64,000 nucleotides of DNA from VRUE01 sp963728365 (GCA_963728365.1 CAVSJI010000001.1:2212463-2276462); one strand, 5' to 3'. Counted from the stretch's first letter, positions 16,352 through 26,259 are shown. Program-made: numbers and translations. Notes: generated from the sequence alone by a model not told the origin.

Positions 16352-17413
16352 TCAACCCAGGCCCATGCGGAGGGCGCCGGCCACCTCGAGCATCGCGGTG
16401 CGGGCGCTGGGGCAGATCGCCGTCAGGTTGGCGAAGGTGTGGATCAGTCCGGGGTGGCGCTGCAGGACGACGCGCACCCCCGCCTCGCGCATCCGTTCGG
16501 CGTAGGTCTCGCCCTCGTCGCGCAGCGGGTCGAAGCCGGCGGTGGCGACGTAGGCAGGCGGCAGGCCGGAGACGTCCTCGGCGCGCATCATCGAGGCGCG
16601 CGGGTCGGCGCCGTCTACCCCGTCGGGGATGTAGCGCTCTTCGAAGTAGCGCATGTCGGCGCGGGTGAGGACGAAGCCCTCGGCGAAGGTGTCGCGTGAG
16701 GCCTGGCCGCCGACCGCGTCGGTGACCGGGTAGAGCAGCAGCTGCATCGCCGGCATCCGCGCGCCGCTGATTCGCGCCTGGATGCAGACGGCCGTGGCCA
16801 GGTTGCCGCCGGCGCTGTCACCGCCGATCGCGATCCGGGCCGGGTCGGCGCCCAGCTCCTCGGCGTGCTCCATCACCCAGGCGAAGGCCGCGATCGCGTC
16901 TTCGACCGGTTGCGGGAAGGGATGCTCGGGAGCCAGCCGGTAATCGACCGAGAGCACCCGGCAGCCGCTGTGCTCGGCGAGGAAGCGGCAGACGCCGTCG
17001 TGGGTGTCGAGGTCGCCGATCACCCAGCCGCCCCCATGGAAGAAGACGAGCAGCGGCTGCGGCGGGCGCGGCGCGCCCAGCGCCACGTAGAGGCGGGCCG
17101 GGATCTCGCCCAGCGGCCCGCTCATCGTCAGGTCCTCGACCCGGGCCATCGGCCGCGGCGGCCCCCAGATCACCGGCAGCTCGTCGCGCAGTTCGGCCCG
17201 CGCCTTCTCGGGCTCTCGTCCCGCGGCGAGCGAGGTGTCGCCGTCGCCGGTCCAGGCGGCAAGGCGCAGCAGCGCGTGGATGTCGGGCGCCAGCTCCTGG
17301 CCGTCGAGTCGCGGCGGTCGCCCGAAGACCGCCCGCGAGGTGCGCGGCCGCAGCCCGCAGACACGGCGCACGATCCGGTGCTCGAGGCGGGGAGGGAGAC
17401 GGGGCGGCGCCAC
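16352..17413 (-). CDS. Alpha/beta hydrolase, hormone-sensitive-lipase family esterase
   Basis: 353 aa. Oxyanion-hole motif FFHGGGWVIGD, nucleophile elbow GGDSAGGN, catalytic Asp in TAGFDPLRDEG and His in HPGLIHTFANL make a complete HSL-type (family IV) carboxylesterase. Frame is open further upstream but that part is a repeat (17448-17488) and P450 shadow; GTG 17413 is the first sensible start, with tacgct 10 nt upstream. Divergent from the P450 gene, so the two may share regulation, for example in breakdown or modification of a hydrophobic ester; that is inference. Confidence 0.9.
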   Translation of the reverse strand: MAPPRLPPRLEHRIVRRVCGLRPRTSRAVFGRPPRLDGQELAPDIHALLRLAAWTGDGDTSLAAGREPEKARAELRDELPVIWGPPRPMARVEDLTMSGPLGEIPARLYVALGAPRPPQPLLVFFHGGGWVIGDLDTHDGVCRFLAEHSGCRVLSVDYRLAPEHPFPQPVEDAIAAFAWVMEHAEELGADPARIAIGGDSAGGNLATAVCIQARISGARMPAMQLLLYPVTDAVGGQASRDTFAEGFVLTRADMRYFEERYIPDGVDGADPRASMMRAEDVSGLPPAYVATAGFDPLRDEGETYAERMREAGVRVVLQRHPGLIHTFANLTAICPSARTAMLEVAGALRMGLG

Positions 17414-17447
17414 GACGCAGGGCAGCGTAAGCGATAGGCAACCCTTG

Positions 17448-17488
17448 CGGTCGTACTTTCCGCCGCTATGCGGAGAGAAGTACGACCG
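17448..17488. repeat. Palindromic element, family 4 copy A
   Basis: cggtcgtactt (17448-17458) and its exact complement aagtacgaccg (17478-17488), with ccgc/gcgg extending the stem inward. It lies in the divergent gap of esterase and P450 genes. The start gtcgtactttccgccg matches 14 of 16 bases of the element at 30999-31035. Confidence 0.6.
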
Positions 17489-17558
17489 TGACCGCACCCG
17501 TGAGACGCATGTCACACGGCACCGATCGACGTTCAATACCCTCGCTGAAGGAGAGCCG

Positions 17559-18908
<1,350 letters not shown>

Positions 18909-18927
18909 ATATCAAGTTTGATATATT
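18909..18927 (+). promoter_or_regulatory. Operator-like palindrome and -10 of the HTH/nucleotidyltransferase module
   Basis: atatcaa-gt-ttgatat (18909-18924) is a perfect 7-bp-arm palindrome, overlapped by tatatt (18922-18927), a TAnnnT hexamer 9 nt before the HTH gene's ATG. XRE antitoxin-type repressors often bind such TATCAA..TTGATA sites over their own promoter. Strongly AT-rich against its surroundings. Confidence 0.6.
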
Positions 18928-18936
18928 GCTTTCTCG

Positions 18937-19296
18937 ATGGCCGAGAACGATCGAGTCATGCGCTGCGGTGCCTTCGTCCGGGAGGCTCGCCTGGGGCGTG
19001 GGATCGATCAAGCCGATCTCGCCCAGCGACTCGGCACGAGCCAAGCCGCAATCAGCCGCATCGAGCGCGACCTGGTGTCGCCGAGGCTTGAGACGCTCGA
19101 GCGAATCCTGAACGCCCTGGGGGAGACGCTTCGCATCTCGACGCTCTCGCTGTCCGATTCGCCGCCGGGCGGCGGCAACCAGTCGATCTCCGAGCTTCGG
19201 GCTGACTACCGGCTGAGCCCGGAGGAGCGCCTCGCCGAGACGGCGCAACTCAGTGAAGTGGCAACTCGGCTCGCATCTGAAGCGGACCTCCGATGA
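18937..19296 (+). CDS. XRE-family HTH protein, likely antitoxin/repressor
   Basis: 119 aa. A classical helix-turn-helix spans about 12-66 (VREARLGRGIDQADLAQRLGTSQAAISRIERDLVSPRLETLERILNALGETLRIS), with recognition helix TSQAAISRIE. The C-terminal half is charged (SELRADYRLSPEERLAETAQLSEVATRLA). It overlaps the next gene by 4 bp (ATGA), the usual layout of antitoxin then toxin. The palindrome at 18909-18924 is the probable autoregulatory operator. Presumed to repress the module and neutralise the nucleotidyltransferase; no direct evidence for the latter. Confidence 0.82.
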   Translation: MAENDRVMRCGAFVREARLGRGIDQADLAQRLGTSQAAISRIERDLVSPRLETLERILNALGETLRISTLSLSDSPPGGGNQSISELRADYRLSPEERLAETAQLSEVATRLASEADLR

Positions 19297-19841
19297 CCGG
19301 TACCCCCCGCAATGCGGAAGACGAGGCGAGCCGCGTCCGCCCGCTCAAACCGGAGCCGCTGCTGGCGGCGCTGGCGGGCCACGAGGTGGACTTCCTGGTG
19401 GTTGGCGGCTTTGCAGTCTCCGCCCACGGCTTCTCTCGCGCGACCAAGGACATCGACATCTGTCCGAATCCCGCCGAAGAGAACTTGGCGCGCCTGGCCG
19501 CTGCCCTCGAGGAGCTCGAAGCGAAATCGATTGGCCTCGATGAGTTCGCCGGAGAGTTTGACCTGCATGCCGATCTGGAGGGTCTGAAGATGGAAGGGAA
19601 CTGGACCTTGATCACTCCGCACGGGCGCCTTGACGTGCTTCAGAGCTTCAGCTTTGCCGATGCGGCCAATGGCGAAGGCACGTACAAGGATCTGCTCCCG
19701 CACGCGATCGAGCGCACCTTCTTCGGGCACCGCGTCAGGTTCTGCGGCTACGAGGCGCTGCTGCGAATGAAGCGCGCCGCGAATCGCTCGCAGGACAAGG
19801 TCGACATCGAGAGTCTCAAGGCCGCCCGCGGAGAACTCTGA
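19293..19841 (+). CDS. Nucleotidyltransferase-fold protein, likely toxin
   Basis: 182 aa. FLVVGGFAVSAHGFSRATKD (about 35-54) followed by IDICPNP gives the GG...RATxDxD pattern of minimal nucleotidyltransferases (AbiEii/MNT-like), and PHGRLDVLQSF supplies the third acidic position; the C-terminal YEALLRMKRAANRSQDKVDIESLKAA is the usual helical end. Toxins of this fold transfer nucleotides to tRNA or proteins. It is paralogous in layout and motif to the gene at 35877-36359. Reads as a two-gene toxin-antitoxin or defence module. Confidence 0.8.
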   Translation: MTGTPRNAEDEASRVRPLKPEPLLAALAGHEVDFLVVGGFAVSAHGFSRATKDIDICPNPAEENLARLAAALEELEAKSIGLDEFAGEFDLHADLEGLKMEGNWTLITPHGRLDVLQSFSFADAANGEGTYKDLLPHAIERTFFGHRVRFCGYEALLRMKRAANRSQDKVDIESLKAARGEL

Positions 19842-19857
19842 ACGCAAGCAGTTCCGC

Positions 19858-19890
19858 CTCTGCGTCTACCTCGCCACCGCTACCCGAGTC
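19858..19890 (+). repeat. Short degenerate copy of the P450 3' region
   Basis: ctgcgtctacctcgcc (about 19860-19875) and the following bases match the P450 gene at about 18621-18653 with a few indels, roughly 30 of 34 positions. It sits after the nucleotidyltransferase gene and ends near nrdJ. It could be a relic of the event that placed the module beside the P450 gene. Short, so chance is not excluded. Confidence 0.4.
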
Positions 19891-19900
19891 CGAGACGCCC

Positions 19901-22687
19901 TCAGCCGCAGCCGGTGTTGTTGCCGCAGCTGCTGCACGTGTAGCAGCTGCCCGTGCGCTGCATCATGCCGCCGCACTGTTCGCAGGCGGGGCCGAGCTCG
20001 CTGCCGGATATCCGCGCGGGGACGACCGGCGGGGTTTCGGTGAAGGCCGAGGCCGCAGGTTTGGAGTCGCCGTTGCCGTTGCCGCCGCCGTTCGCCGGGC
20101 TTGCCGTGTCGGTCGGGATGCCGAGGCCGAGCTGGCTCGTCTCCGCGTCCTTCTTGGCCCGCACCTCCTGGGTGAGGATGCCGAGGTCCTCGAGCGTTTC
20201 GGTGTCCTCGATGAAGCGGCTTGCCAGCCAGCGCATGATGTAGTCGGGCATCGACTTGGCGAAGGGGATCTCCGGGTTCTGGGTGATTCCCTCCGGCTCG
20301 AAGCGCATGTAGCTGAACTTGCGCACGAAGTCCTCGAGCGGCACGCCGTACTGCAGGCCGAGCGAGATCGCCGTGGCGAAGGCGTTGAGCAGCCCGCGCA
20401 TGGTCGAGCCCTCCTTGCCGATGTCGGTGAGGAAGATCTCGCCGACGTTGCCGTCCTCGTACTTGCCGGCGGTGATGTAGCCCTCGTGGCCGGCGATCGA
20501 GAACTTGTGGGTGATCGATTCGCGCTCCTGCGGCATCCGCTTGCGGATCGGGGCGGGCGGCGGCGCCTCGGCCTCGGCGCCCTTCTCCTCCTGCGCGTCG
20601 GTGCGCAGCGCCTGCGCCGTCTTCGAGCCGTCGCGGTAGATCGCGAGCGCCTTCAGGCCGCCCTTCCAGCCGCGCGTGTAGGCGTCGGCGATGTCCTCGA
20701 CCGTGGCGCTCTGCGGCAGGTTGACCGTCTTGGAGATCGCGCCCGAGATGAAGGGCTGGGTGGCGGCCATCATGTCGATGTGGCCGGTGTGGGAGATCGC
20801 CCGCTCGCCGACCGCGACGTCGAAGACCGGCAGGTGCTCGTCCTTGAGGCCGGGGGCGCCGATGATCGTCGCGTTCTCGGCGATGAAGGCGTCGATCTGC
20901 TCGACCTGGGGCTCGGCGTAGCCGAGCGTGCGCAGCGCCAGCGGCACCGACTTGTTGACGATCGTCATCTGGCCGCCGCCGACCAGCTCCTTGAACTTGA
21001 CCAGCGAGAAGTCGGGCTCGATGCCGGTCGTGTCGCAGTCCATCAGGAAGCTGATCGTCCCGGTCGGCGCCAGCACCGTCGCCTGCGCGTTGCGGTAGCC
21101 GTGCTCGGAGCCGAGCTCGACCGCCTCGTCCCAGGCGCGCTGCGCGGCCCCGAGCAGCTCGCCCTTGATCCCCGTGCCGTCGATGTCGTAGGAGGCGTCG
21201 CGGTGCATCCGCATCACGCCGTTGTGCGGCTCGCGATTGCGCTCGTACTCCTCGTAGGGCCCGGTCGCCTCACCGGCGATCAACGCCGACTGGCGGTAGG
21301 CGCGGCCGGTCATCAGCGCCGTGATTGCGGCGGCGACGTTGCGGCCCTCCTCGGAGTCGTAGGGCAGCCCGTCGGACATCAGCAGCGCCCCGAGGTTGGC
21401 GTAGCCGAGGCCGAGCTGGCGGAACTTATTGGCGTTCTCGGTGATCTCCTCGGTCGGGTAGGAGGAGAAGCCGACGACGATCTCCTGGGCGAGGAAGACG
21501 ATGTCGACCGCGTGCTCGAACTCCTCGACGTCGAAGCTGCCGTCGGGGCGGCGGAACTTCATCAGGTTGAGCGAGGCCAGGTTGCAGGCCGAGTCGTCGA
21601 CGTGCATGTACTCGCTGCATGGGTTGGAGGCGTTGATCCGGCCCGACTCCGGGCACGTGTGCCAGCGGTTGATGATCGTGTCGTACTGGACCCCCGGGTC
21701 CGCGCAGCGCCAGGCGGCGTCGGCGATCTGGTTCATCAGCTCGCGCGCGTCGACGGTCTTCAGCGTCTCGCCTGTGGTCCGCGCGGTCAGCGCCCAGTCC
21801 TCGCCGGCCTCGACCGCCTCCATGAACTCGTCGGTGACCCGCACCGAGTTGTTGGCGTTCTGGTACTGGATCGAGGTGAAGCCCTCGCCGTCGATCGACA
21901 TGTCGAAGCCGGCATCGCGCAGGGCGGCGGCCTTCTTCTCCTCGTCGGCCTTGCACCAGACGAAGTGCTCGATGTCGGGGTGGTCGACGTCGAGCACGAC
22001 CATCTTCGCCGCGCGCCGTGTCTTGCCGCCCGACTTGATCGTTCCGGCCCAGGCGTCGGCGCCGCGCATGAAGCTCACCGGGCCGCTTGCCGTGCCGCCC
22101 TTTTTGAGCTGCTCTTCGGAGCCGCGGATGTTGGAGAGGTTGATCCCCGAGCCCGAGCCGCCGCGGAAGATCTTGCCCTCCTTGGTGTTCCACTCGAGGA
22201 TCGACTCCATGTTGTCCTCGACGCTGAGGATGAAGCAGGCCGAGCACTGCGGCCGCTCCTCGAAGCCGACGTTGAACCAGACCGGCGAGTTGAAGGCCGC
22301 CTTCTGGCCCAGCAGGATCGAGGTCAGCTCCGCTTCGAAGGCGTCGGCGTCCTCGGCCGAGGCGAAGTAGCCGCCCTCGCGCCCCCAGCCCGAGATCGTC
22401 CCGGCGACCCGGCCGATCATCTGTTTGACCGAGGACTCGCGCTTGTCGCTGCCGAGTTGCCCGCGGAAGTACTTCTGGGCGACGATGTTGGTCGCGTTCT
22501 GCGACCAGCTCGCCGGGAACTCGACCCCGCGCTGCTCGAAGGCGGGGCTCTCGGGATTGCCGATCACCGCGTCGCGGGTCTCCCACTCGACCTCGTCGAA
22601 GGGATGCGTGCCGGGAGAGGAAAAACGGCGTTCGATAGCGAGGCCCTCGAGACCGGTCTGGGGTGCGCTGGTGGCGGTCTTGGACAT
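19901..22687 (-). CDS. nrdJ: Vitamin B12-dependent (class II) ribonucleotide reductase
   Basis: 928 aa. Makes deoxyribonucleotides from ribonucleotides with adenosylcobalamin as radical source, so it works with or without oxygen. Seen: SNPCSEYMHVDDSACNLASLNL, the active-site loop, and APTGTISFLMDCDTTGIEPD (finger-loop Cys). The C-terminus CEQCGGMMQRTGSCYTCSSC holds the zinc-ribbon/redox-active cysteines of this family. ATG 22687 follows aggag. No B12 riboswitch or NrdR boxes were recognised upstream. A B12-precursor (siroheme-pathway) gene lies 0.9 kb away. Confidence 0.97.
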   Translation of the reverse strand: MSKTATSAPQTGLEGLAIERRFSSPGTHPFDEVEWETRDAVIGNPESPAFEQRGVEFPASWSQNATNIVAQKYFRGQLGSDKRESSVKQMIGRVAGTISGWGREGGYFASAEDADAFEAELTSILLGQKAAFNSPVWFNVGFEERPQCSACFILSVEDNMESILEWNTKEGKIFRGGSGSGINLSNIRGSEEQLKKGGTASGPVSFMRGADAWAGTIKSGGKTRRAAKMVVLDVDHPDIEHFVWCKADEEKKAAALRDAGFDMSIDGEGFTSIQYQNANNSVRVTDEFMEAVEAGEDWALTARTTGETLKTVDARELMNQIADAAWRCADPGVQYDTIINRWHTCPESGRINASNPCSEYMHVDDSACNLASLNLMKFRRPDGSFDVEEFEHAVDIVFLAQEIVVGFSSYPTEEITENANKFRQLGLGYANLGALLMSDGLPYDSEEGRNVAAAITALMTGRAYRQSALIAGEATGPYEEYERNREPHNGVMRMHRDASYDIDGTGIKGELLGAAQRAWDEAVELGSEHGYRNAQATVLAPTGTISFLMDCDTTGIEPDFSLVKFKELVGGGQMTIVNKSVPLALRTLGYAEPQVEQIDAFIAENATIIGAPGLKDEHLPVFDVAVGERAISHTGHIDMMAATQPFISGAISKTVNLPQSATVEDIADAYTRGWKGGLKALAIYRDGSKTAQALRTDAQEEKGAEAEAPPPAPIRKRMPQERESITHKFSIAGHEGYITAGKYEDGNVGEIFLTDIGKEGSTMRGLLNAFATAISLGLQYGVPLEDFVRKFSYMRFEPEGITQNPEIPFAKSMPDYIMRWLASRFIEDTETLEDLGILTQEVRAKKDAETSQLGLGIPTDTASPANGGGNGNGDSKPAASAFTETPPVVPARISGSELGPACEQCGGMMQRTGSCYTCSSCGNNTGCG

Positions 22688-22856
22688 CGAACTTCTCCTC
22701 TCGCGGGACTTTCAGGGGTAACTCCGCAGGATCGCTAACCAACCGGCGGAAAAAGTGCGCGAAGTCGCAAATAAGGCACTCGGACGAGGCGAAAGGCCAT
22801 GCCCACATGGTGACAAGCCCGCATTGTGGGCGCAAAGTTGCAGGTACTCTAGGAAG

Positions 22857-23558
22857 ATGGTCGACGATCTGCGCAGGGGCGCGGAGCGAATGGGCGAGCG
22901 GGCAAGCGGGGCGATCGCTGCGGTCAAGCCGCGGCTGCGCGGCGTCTCGCACCAGTGGGCCTTCGTCGTCTCGCTGGTGGCCGGCGCCGGGCTGATCGTC
23001 GCCGCGAAGACGCCCAAGGCGACCCTGGCCGTGGCGATCTACGCGGTCAGCCTCTCGGCCCTGCTCGGCACCAGCGCCCTCTACCACCGGGTCAACTGGA
23101 CCCGTCCCGACGTGCGCCGCTGGATGCGGCGCCTCGACCATTCGATGATCTTCTTCCTCATCGCCGGCACCTACACGCCCTTCGCCCTGCTCGTCCTGCA
23201 CGGGGCGCTCGCCGACGCGATCCTGGTCGTCGTCTGGATCGGCGCGATCGCCGGGGCGATCGTCGAGATGGTCTGGATCGACCATCCCAAGTGGGTCGCG
23301 GCGGTGATCTACATGGCGCTCGGCTGGGTCGCCGCCGTCGCCTTCCCCGAGCTATGGAGCGAGATGGGCGTCGCCGGCACGCTCCTGGTCGCCGCCGGCG
23401 GCCTGCTCTACACGGCGGGGGCCGTCGTCTACGCCACCCAGCGCCCCGATCCCAACCCGCGGGTCTTCGGCTACCACGAGATCTTCCACGCCTTCGTGAT
23501 CGCCGCAGCCGCGGCCCACTTCGCAGCCGTAGCCTTCTTCGCATTGCCCGCGGCCTGA
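22857..23558 (+). CDS. Hemolysin III/PAQR-family membrane protein
   Basis: 233 aa, seven predicted helices. Family signatures: SALYHRVNW (about 64-72), LDHSMIFFLIAGTYTPFALL, and the late HEIFHAFVIAA; the two His plus Asp/His set is the putative metal site of the YqfA/HlyIII/PAQR group. Function in bacteria is uncertain (membrane fluidity or hydrolase-like activity). ATG 22857 with tactct 6 nt upstream suggests a leaderless mRNA; the frame is open for 34 more codons upstream without family similarity. Confidence 0.88.
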   Translation: MVDDLRRGAERMGERASGAIAAVKPRLRGVSHQWAFVVSLVAGAGLIVAAKTPKATLAVAIYAVSLSALLGTSALYHRVNWTRPDVRRWMRRLDHSMIFFLIAGTYTPFALLVLHGALADAILVVVWIGAIAGAIVEMVWIDHPKWVAAVIYMALGWVAAVAFPELWSEMGVAGTLLVAAGGLLYTAGAVVYATQRPDPNPRVFGYHEIFHAFVIAAAAAHFAAVAFFALPAA

Positions 23559-23565
23559 GCGAAGC

Positions 23566-23612
23566 TTCCGGTGCGCTTTATCCACCCATAGGGTCCAAAA
23601 GGCGCACCGGAA
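23566..23612. repeat. Palindromic element, family 2 copy B
   Basis: ttccggtgcgcttt (23566-23579) pairs with 23599-23612 at 13 of 14 positions. It sits between convergent genes (HlyIII protein and siroheme-pathway gene), 7 bp after one stop and 6 bp before the other. A bidirectional terminator role is possible. Confidence 0.75.
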
Positions 23613-23617
23613 CGGCG

Positions 23618-24364
23618 TCAGGCGAATGAGGCGGCTGCGCGCTCCTTGGCGGCCTCGATCAGGGCGAGCACCTGGGTCTCCTGGCCGGAGCGGAGCAGGT
23701 CGACCGGGTCGGGATCGCCGTTGACGATCCCCTCGAAGAACTCCTTCCGATCCTGGTAGGTGGGCAGCGTCCCCTTGGCCCAGCCGCGGGCGTCGTTGAG
23801 GATCACCGCGAGGCGCGCGTACTCCTCGCCGAAGAGCTCGGCGACCTCGCGCTTCATCCGCTTCGCCAGGGCCGGCGAGGCCCCCGCGGTGGAGATCGCG
23901 ATCGCCAGCGGGCCCGAGCGCACGATCGCCGGCAGGATGAAGTTGCAGAGCGGTGGCACGTCGACGATGTTGACCAGCATCGCCCGCTGCTCGGCGTCAT
24001 CGAAGACGCCGATGTTGACCTCGCTGTCGTCGGTGCAGGCGATGACCATGAAGACACCCTCGAGGTCGGCGGGGCCGCCGTACTCGCGCTTCTCCCAGGT
24101 GATCGACCCCTCCGCGGCGAGGCTCTCCAGCTCGGGGTGAGCGACCGGCGCGATCAGGGTCACGTTGGCGTCGCAGGCGAGCAGGCCCTCGACCTTCTCG
24201 AGGCCGATGTCGCCACCGCCGACCACCAGGCAGCGCCGCCCCTTGAGCTTCAGGCAGGCGATGTAGAAGGGCGTCTCCAGCATGTCGCGCACGCAGGATT
24301 GGTCGCAGATTCCCTTGCGCAGCTGGCAGACGCACTCCTTGCCGGCATAGGCCTGTGCGGGCAT
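23618..24364 (-). CDS. Precorrin-2 dehydrogenase / sirohydrochlorin ferrochelatase-like (Met8/CysG N-domain)
   Basis: 248 aa from ATG 24364. Core begins PFYIACLKLKGRRCLVVGGGDIGLEKVEGL (about 32-61), the NAD-binding GGGxxGxxK motif of siroheme synthases, with STAGASPALAKRMKREV in the second half. It oxidises precorrin-2 and may insert iron to give siroheme. Odd: a 27-residue N-terminal extension with four cysteines (KECVCQLRKGICDQSC) precedes the usual start; if real it could bind a metal or cluster. taggct 6 nt upstream of ATG 24364 supports the longer form as a leaderless mRNA; Met at about residue 28 is the alternative. Confidence 0.88.
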   Translation of the reverse strand: MPAQAYAGKECVCQLRKGICDQSCVRDMLETPFYIACLKLKGRRCLVVGGGDIGLEKVEGLLACDANVTLIAPVAHPELESLAAEGSITWEKREYGGPADLEGVFMVIACTDDSEVNIGVFDDAEQRAMLVNIVDVPPLCNFILPAIVRSGPLAIAISTAGASPALAKRMKREVAELFGEEYARLAVILNDARGWAKGTLPTYQDRKEFFEGIVNGDPDPVDLLRSGQETQVLALIEAAKERAAASFA

Positions 24365-24417
24365 GACCAAAGCCTAGTGATCCCCTTCCGATGGGGGAAT
24401 TGGAAGTTCGAGCGGCT

Positions 24418-24963
24418 CTAAGGCCGGAAGTGCTCCGTCGACAGTCGGGGGAGTCGGCGGTTGTAACGCTCGATCAGGTCTTCGACCAGATCCCTGGCTT
24501 CTTGTGCCGGAAGCTGGCCATCGCCCACCGCGGCCATGAGGATGGAGATGGTCGTGCCTGTCCCAATTCCAGATACCTCCGCCATCCGCTTGGCATCGCG
24601 ATCATCGAGCAGGATCCCCGCGCCAAGCTGTTGTGCAAGGACGATGCAGGTGGCCTCCCCAAGGTGCCGATCGTCGCTCGCTCGGCCCCCGAGGCGTAGC
24701 CTGAAGCTCTCGACTTGTCGAACATCGAACATGGCACGAGGCTCCCCAAGCCAATCGATCGATGCGGCGTCACCGAGTCGAGGCTGTTCCCGCACCCCGC
24801 GCAACAGCTCGTCGTGCACGGCAATCGTCCAAGTCGCTCGCCCGCCGTAACGGCTGCGCAGGAGGTCCAAGCGACCAGCGAGCGCAAATGCCGAGAGCAC
24901 CGTGGTCTCAAGGATCCATTCCGGTTCTCCCGCCCCTGCTACTTCGGTGTCGTTTCCTCCCAC
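24418..24963 (-). CDS. PIN-like domain protein
   Basis: 181 aa. WILETTVLSAFALAGRLDLL (about 16-35) resembles the first strand and helix of PIN nucleases but with Glu in place of the usual first Asp; DDRHLGEATCIVLAQQLGA and ILLDDRDAKRMA provide the other acidic positions, and EARDLVEDLIERY ends the fold. It belongs near the DUF3368/PIN group. It overlaps the upstream XRE-ImmA gene by 25 bp, so the two form one unit, probably toxin plus regulator/protease. Nuclease activity is inferred, and the D-to-E change may matter. Confidence 0.75.
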   Translation of the reverse strand: MGGNDTEVAGAGEPEWILETTVLSAFALAGRLDLLRSRYGGRATWTIAVHDELLRGVREQPRLGDAASIDWLGEPRAMFDVRQVESFRLRLGGRASDDRHLGEATCIVLAQQLGAGILLDDRDAKRMAEVSGIGTGTTISILMAAVGDGQLPAQEARDLVEDLIERYNRRLPRLSTEHFRP

Positions 24964-26087
24964 CAGTTCTCTCTCGCGCCGATGCCTTGATCTTCGAGTT
25001 CACGTCGCAATCCATCCGGATCATTGCGACCGAGCAGATCGGCTAGAGGTTCAATTCCGATGAAGCCACGGTCGTAGGCGGACGTAGCCTGCTCGCGGAG
25101 ATGTCTTGGGGGCCGACTTATGCCCCGTTCGGCGTCCAGGCGCTGCCAGATATCTCCGTAGCCGTAGCGGATCGACAATGACTTGAGGCCAATCTCTTGC
25201 ATGCGCTGCATTTGACTTCGTCTCAGGAGGTCGAGGTTGAAGAGATGCCAGAGAAGCGCTTGGAGACTGACGCCGAACGTGTAGACCAGCTCGACGATGA
25301 CCTCCTCGCTAGGTTCCCGGTTTCGCAGGTAGCGATTTACGCTATCTCGGGGCATCAGGAAGTGAGCTGCGAACGCGTTAGCGCGGCGCTCAGCGTTGCT
25401 CCTGCCGGTCAGACGCTCATCGACGATGAGTCTGTCGGTGTCCTTGAGGAGAAAGTGGCAGAGCTCATGGGCAACAGTGAAGCGCTGACGACCGAAGGGG
25501 ACTGAGCTGTCGATGAGAGCGATTGCCGTTTCGTCTATGCATGCGTAAAGGCCGGCAACCTGCTCGCCCAGCGGCTCAAGCGCGATCGAGAGGCCCGAGA
25601 GATCCTCGACGAGACTTTCAAAGTTGTTTGGCATCGGGTCATCCTCGAGACTCCACCGCTCTCGAGCTTGGTGGGCGAGCCGCTCTCCTTCCGCCACCGC
25701 ACTTTGCTTGCCCGGACGAGGAATCTCGGTCAATGGCTCGGGCGCCGCATAGTTGGCGGCCTCCTTCACGAGCTGTTTGAGTCGGACGAGATCGACGATT
25801 CGATTCAACGCTCGATCGAGTCCCGCGCTCTCTGTTGCCTCGGCCCTGGCGGCGACCAGCAGCTCCTCCATCAACGGACGCTCCTCCAGAAGATCAAGTA
25901 CCGAGATGCGGAGAGCTTTGGCAAGCCTTGCCAGCTCAAGCGACTCAACCGATCGCTCCCCAGCCTCAATTCGGGAGATCGCCGACTGAGCCAATCCCAC
26001 AAGCTCGGCTAGGGCTCCTTGCGATAGGCCGGCCCGCTCACGGGCACGCGCAATCCGCGCGCCGAGAAAGGATTGGGTCAGCTCCAC
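24939..26087 (-). CDS. XRE HTH-ImmA/IrrE metallopeptidase fusion
   Basis: 382 aa. N-terminal XRE domain (about 9-65: ARERAGLSQGALAELVGLAQSAISRIEAGERS), then a COG2856-type zinc peptidase with FTVAHELCHFLL, giving H207-E-x-x-H211, and a downstream NAFAAHFLMP motif. Such proteins cleave or control repressors and antitoxins in mobile elements and toxin-antitoxin loci. GTG 26087 has taggct 7 nt upstream, so probably leaderless. A palindrome at 26111-26127 is a likely autoregulatory site. Codon use is visibly less GC-biased than neighbours, suggesting transfer. Confidence 0.88.
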   Translation of the reverse strand: MELTQSFLGARIARARERAGLSQGALAELVGLAQSAISRIEAGERSVESLELARLAKALRISVLDLLEERPLMEELLVAARAEATESAGLDRALNRIVDLVRLKQLVKEAANYAAPEPLTEIPRPGKQSAVAEGERLAHQARERWSLEDDPMPNNFESLVEDLSGLSIALEPLGEQVAGLYACIDETAIALIDSSVPFGRQRFTVAHELCHFLLKDTDRLIVDERLTGRSNAERRANAFAAHFLMPRDSVNRYLRNREPSEEVIVELVYTFGVSLQALLWHLFNLDLLRRSQMQRMQEIGLKSLSIRYGYGDIWQRLDAERGISRPPRHLREQATSAYDRGFIGIEPLADLLGRNDPDGLRRELEDQGIGARENWWEETTPK

Positions 26088-26110
26088 GATTTGAAGCCTA
26101 CACTAGTTGC

Positions 26111-26127
26111 TATGCTGTTTCAGCATA
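26111..26127 (-). promoter_or_regulatory. Operator-like palindrome upstream of the XRE-ImmA gene
   Basis: tatgctg-ttt-cagcata is perfect over 7-bp arms, in an AT-rich patch 24 bp upstream of the start codon. The presumed -10 (tagwct-type taggct, complement of 26095-26100) lies between it and the gene. A likely binding site for the gene's own XRE domain. Confidence 0.55.
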
Positions 26128-26161
26128 AGCAATGAAAAATTATGCTAGAACATCTGTTGAA

Positions 26162-26242
26162 GACCGGCTGGCCCCAGGGTCTGGCGGCCAGCCGGTCAAG
26201 TCGCGGTCGCTAGACCACAACCGCCGTTGTTGGCACAACGGC
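26162..26242. repeat. Two perfect hairpins upstream of an unrecognised gene
   Basis: gaccggctggcc (26162-26173) pairs exactly with 26186-26197 (12-bp arms, 12-nt loop), and gccgttgt (26223-26230) pairs with acaacggc (26235-26242) around a 4-nt loop. The second ends 17 nt before the ATG at 26260. The first may terminate or separate the divergent transcripts; the second would sit in the 5' leader of the unknown gene. Confidence 0.65.
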
Positions 26243-26259
26243 AGAAAGTCGAGTTTTAC

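Noticed and set aside
22688..22856. B12 riboswitch or NrdR box upstream of nrdJ
   Set aside because: The B12-dependent enzyme made this plausible, but no cobalamin-riboswitch core or tandem NrdR boxes could be recognised; only a short gcccaca/tgtgggc hairpin is present.
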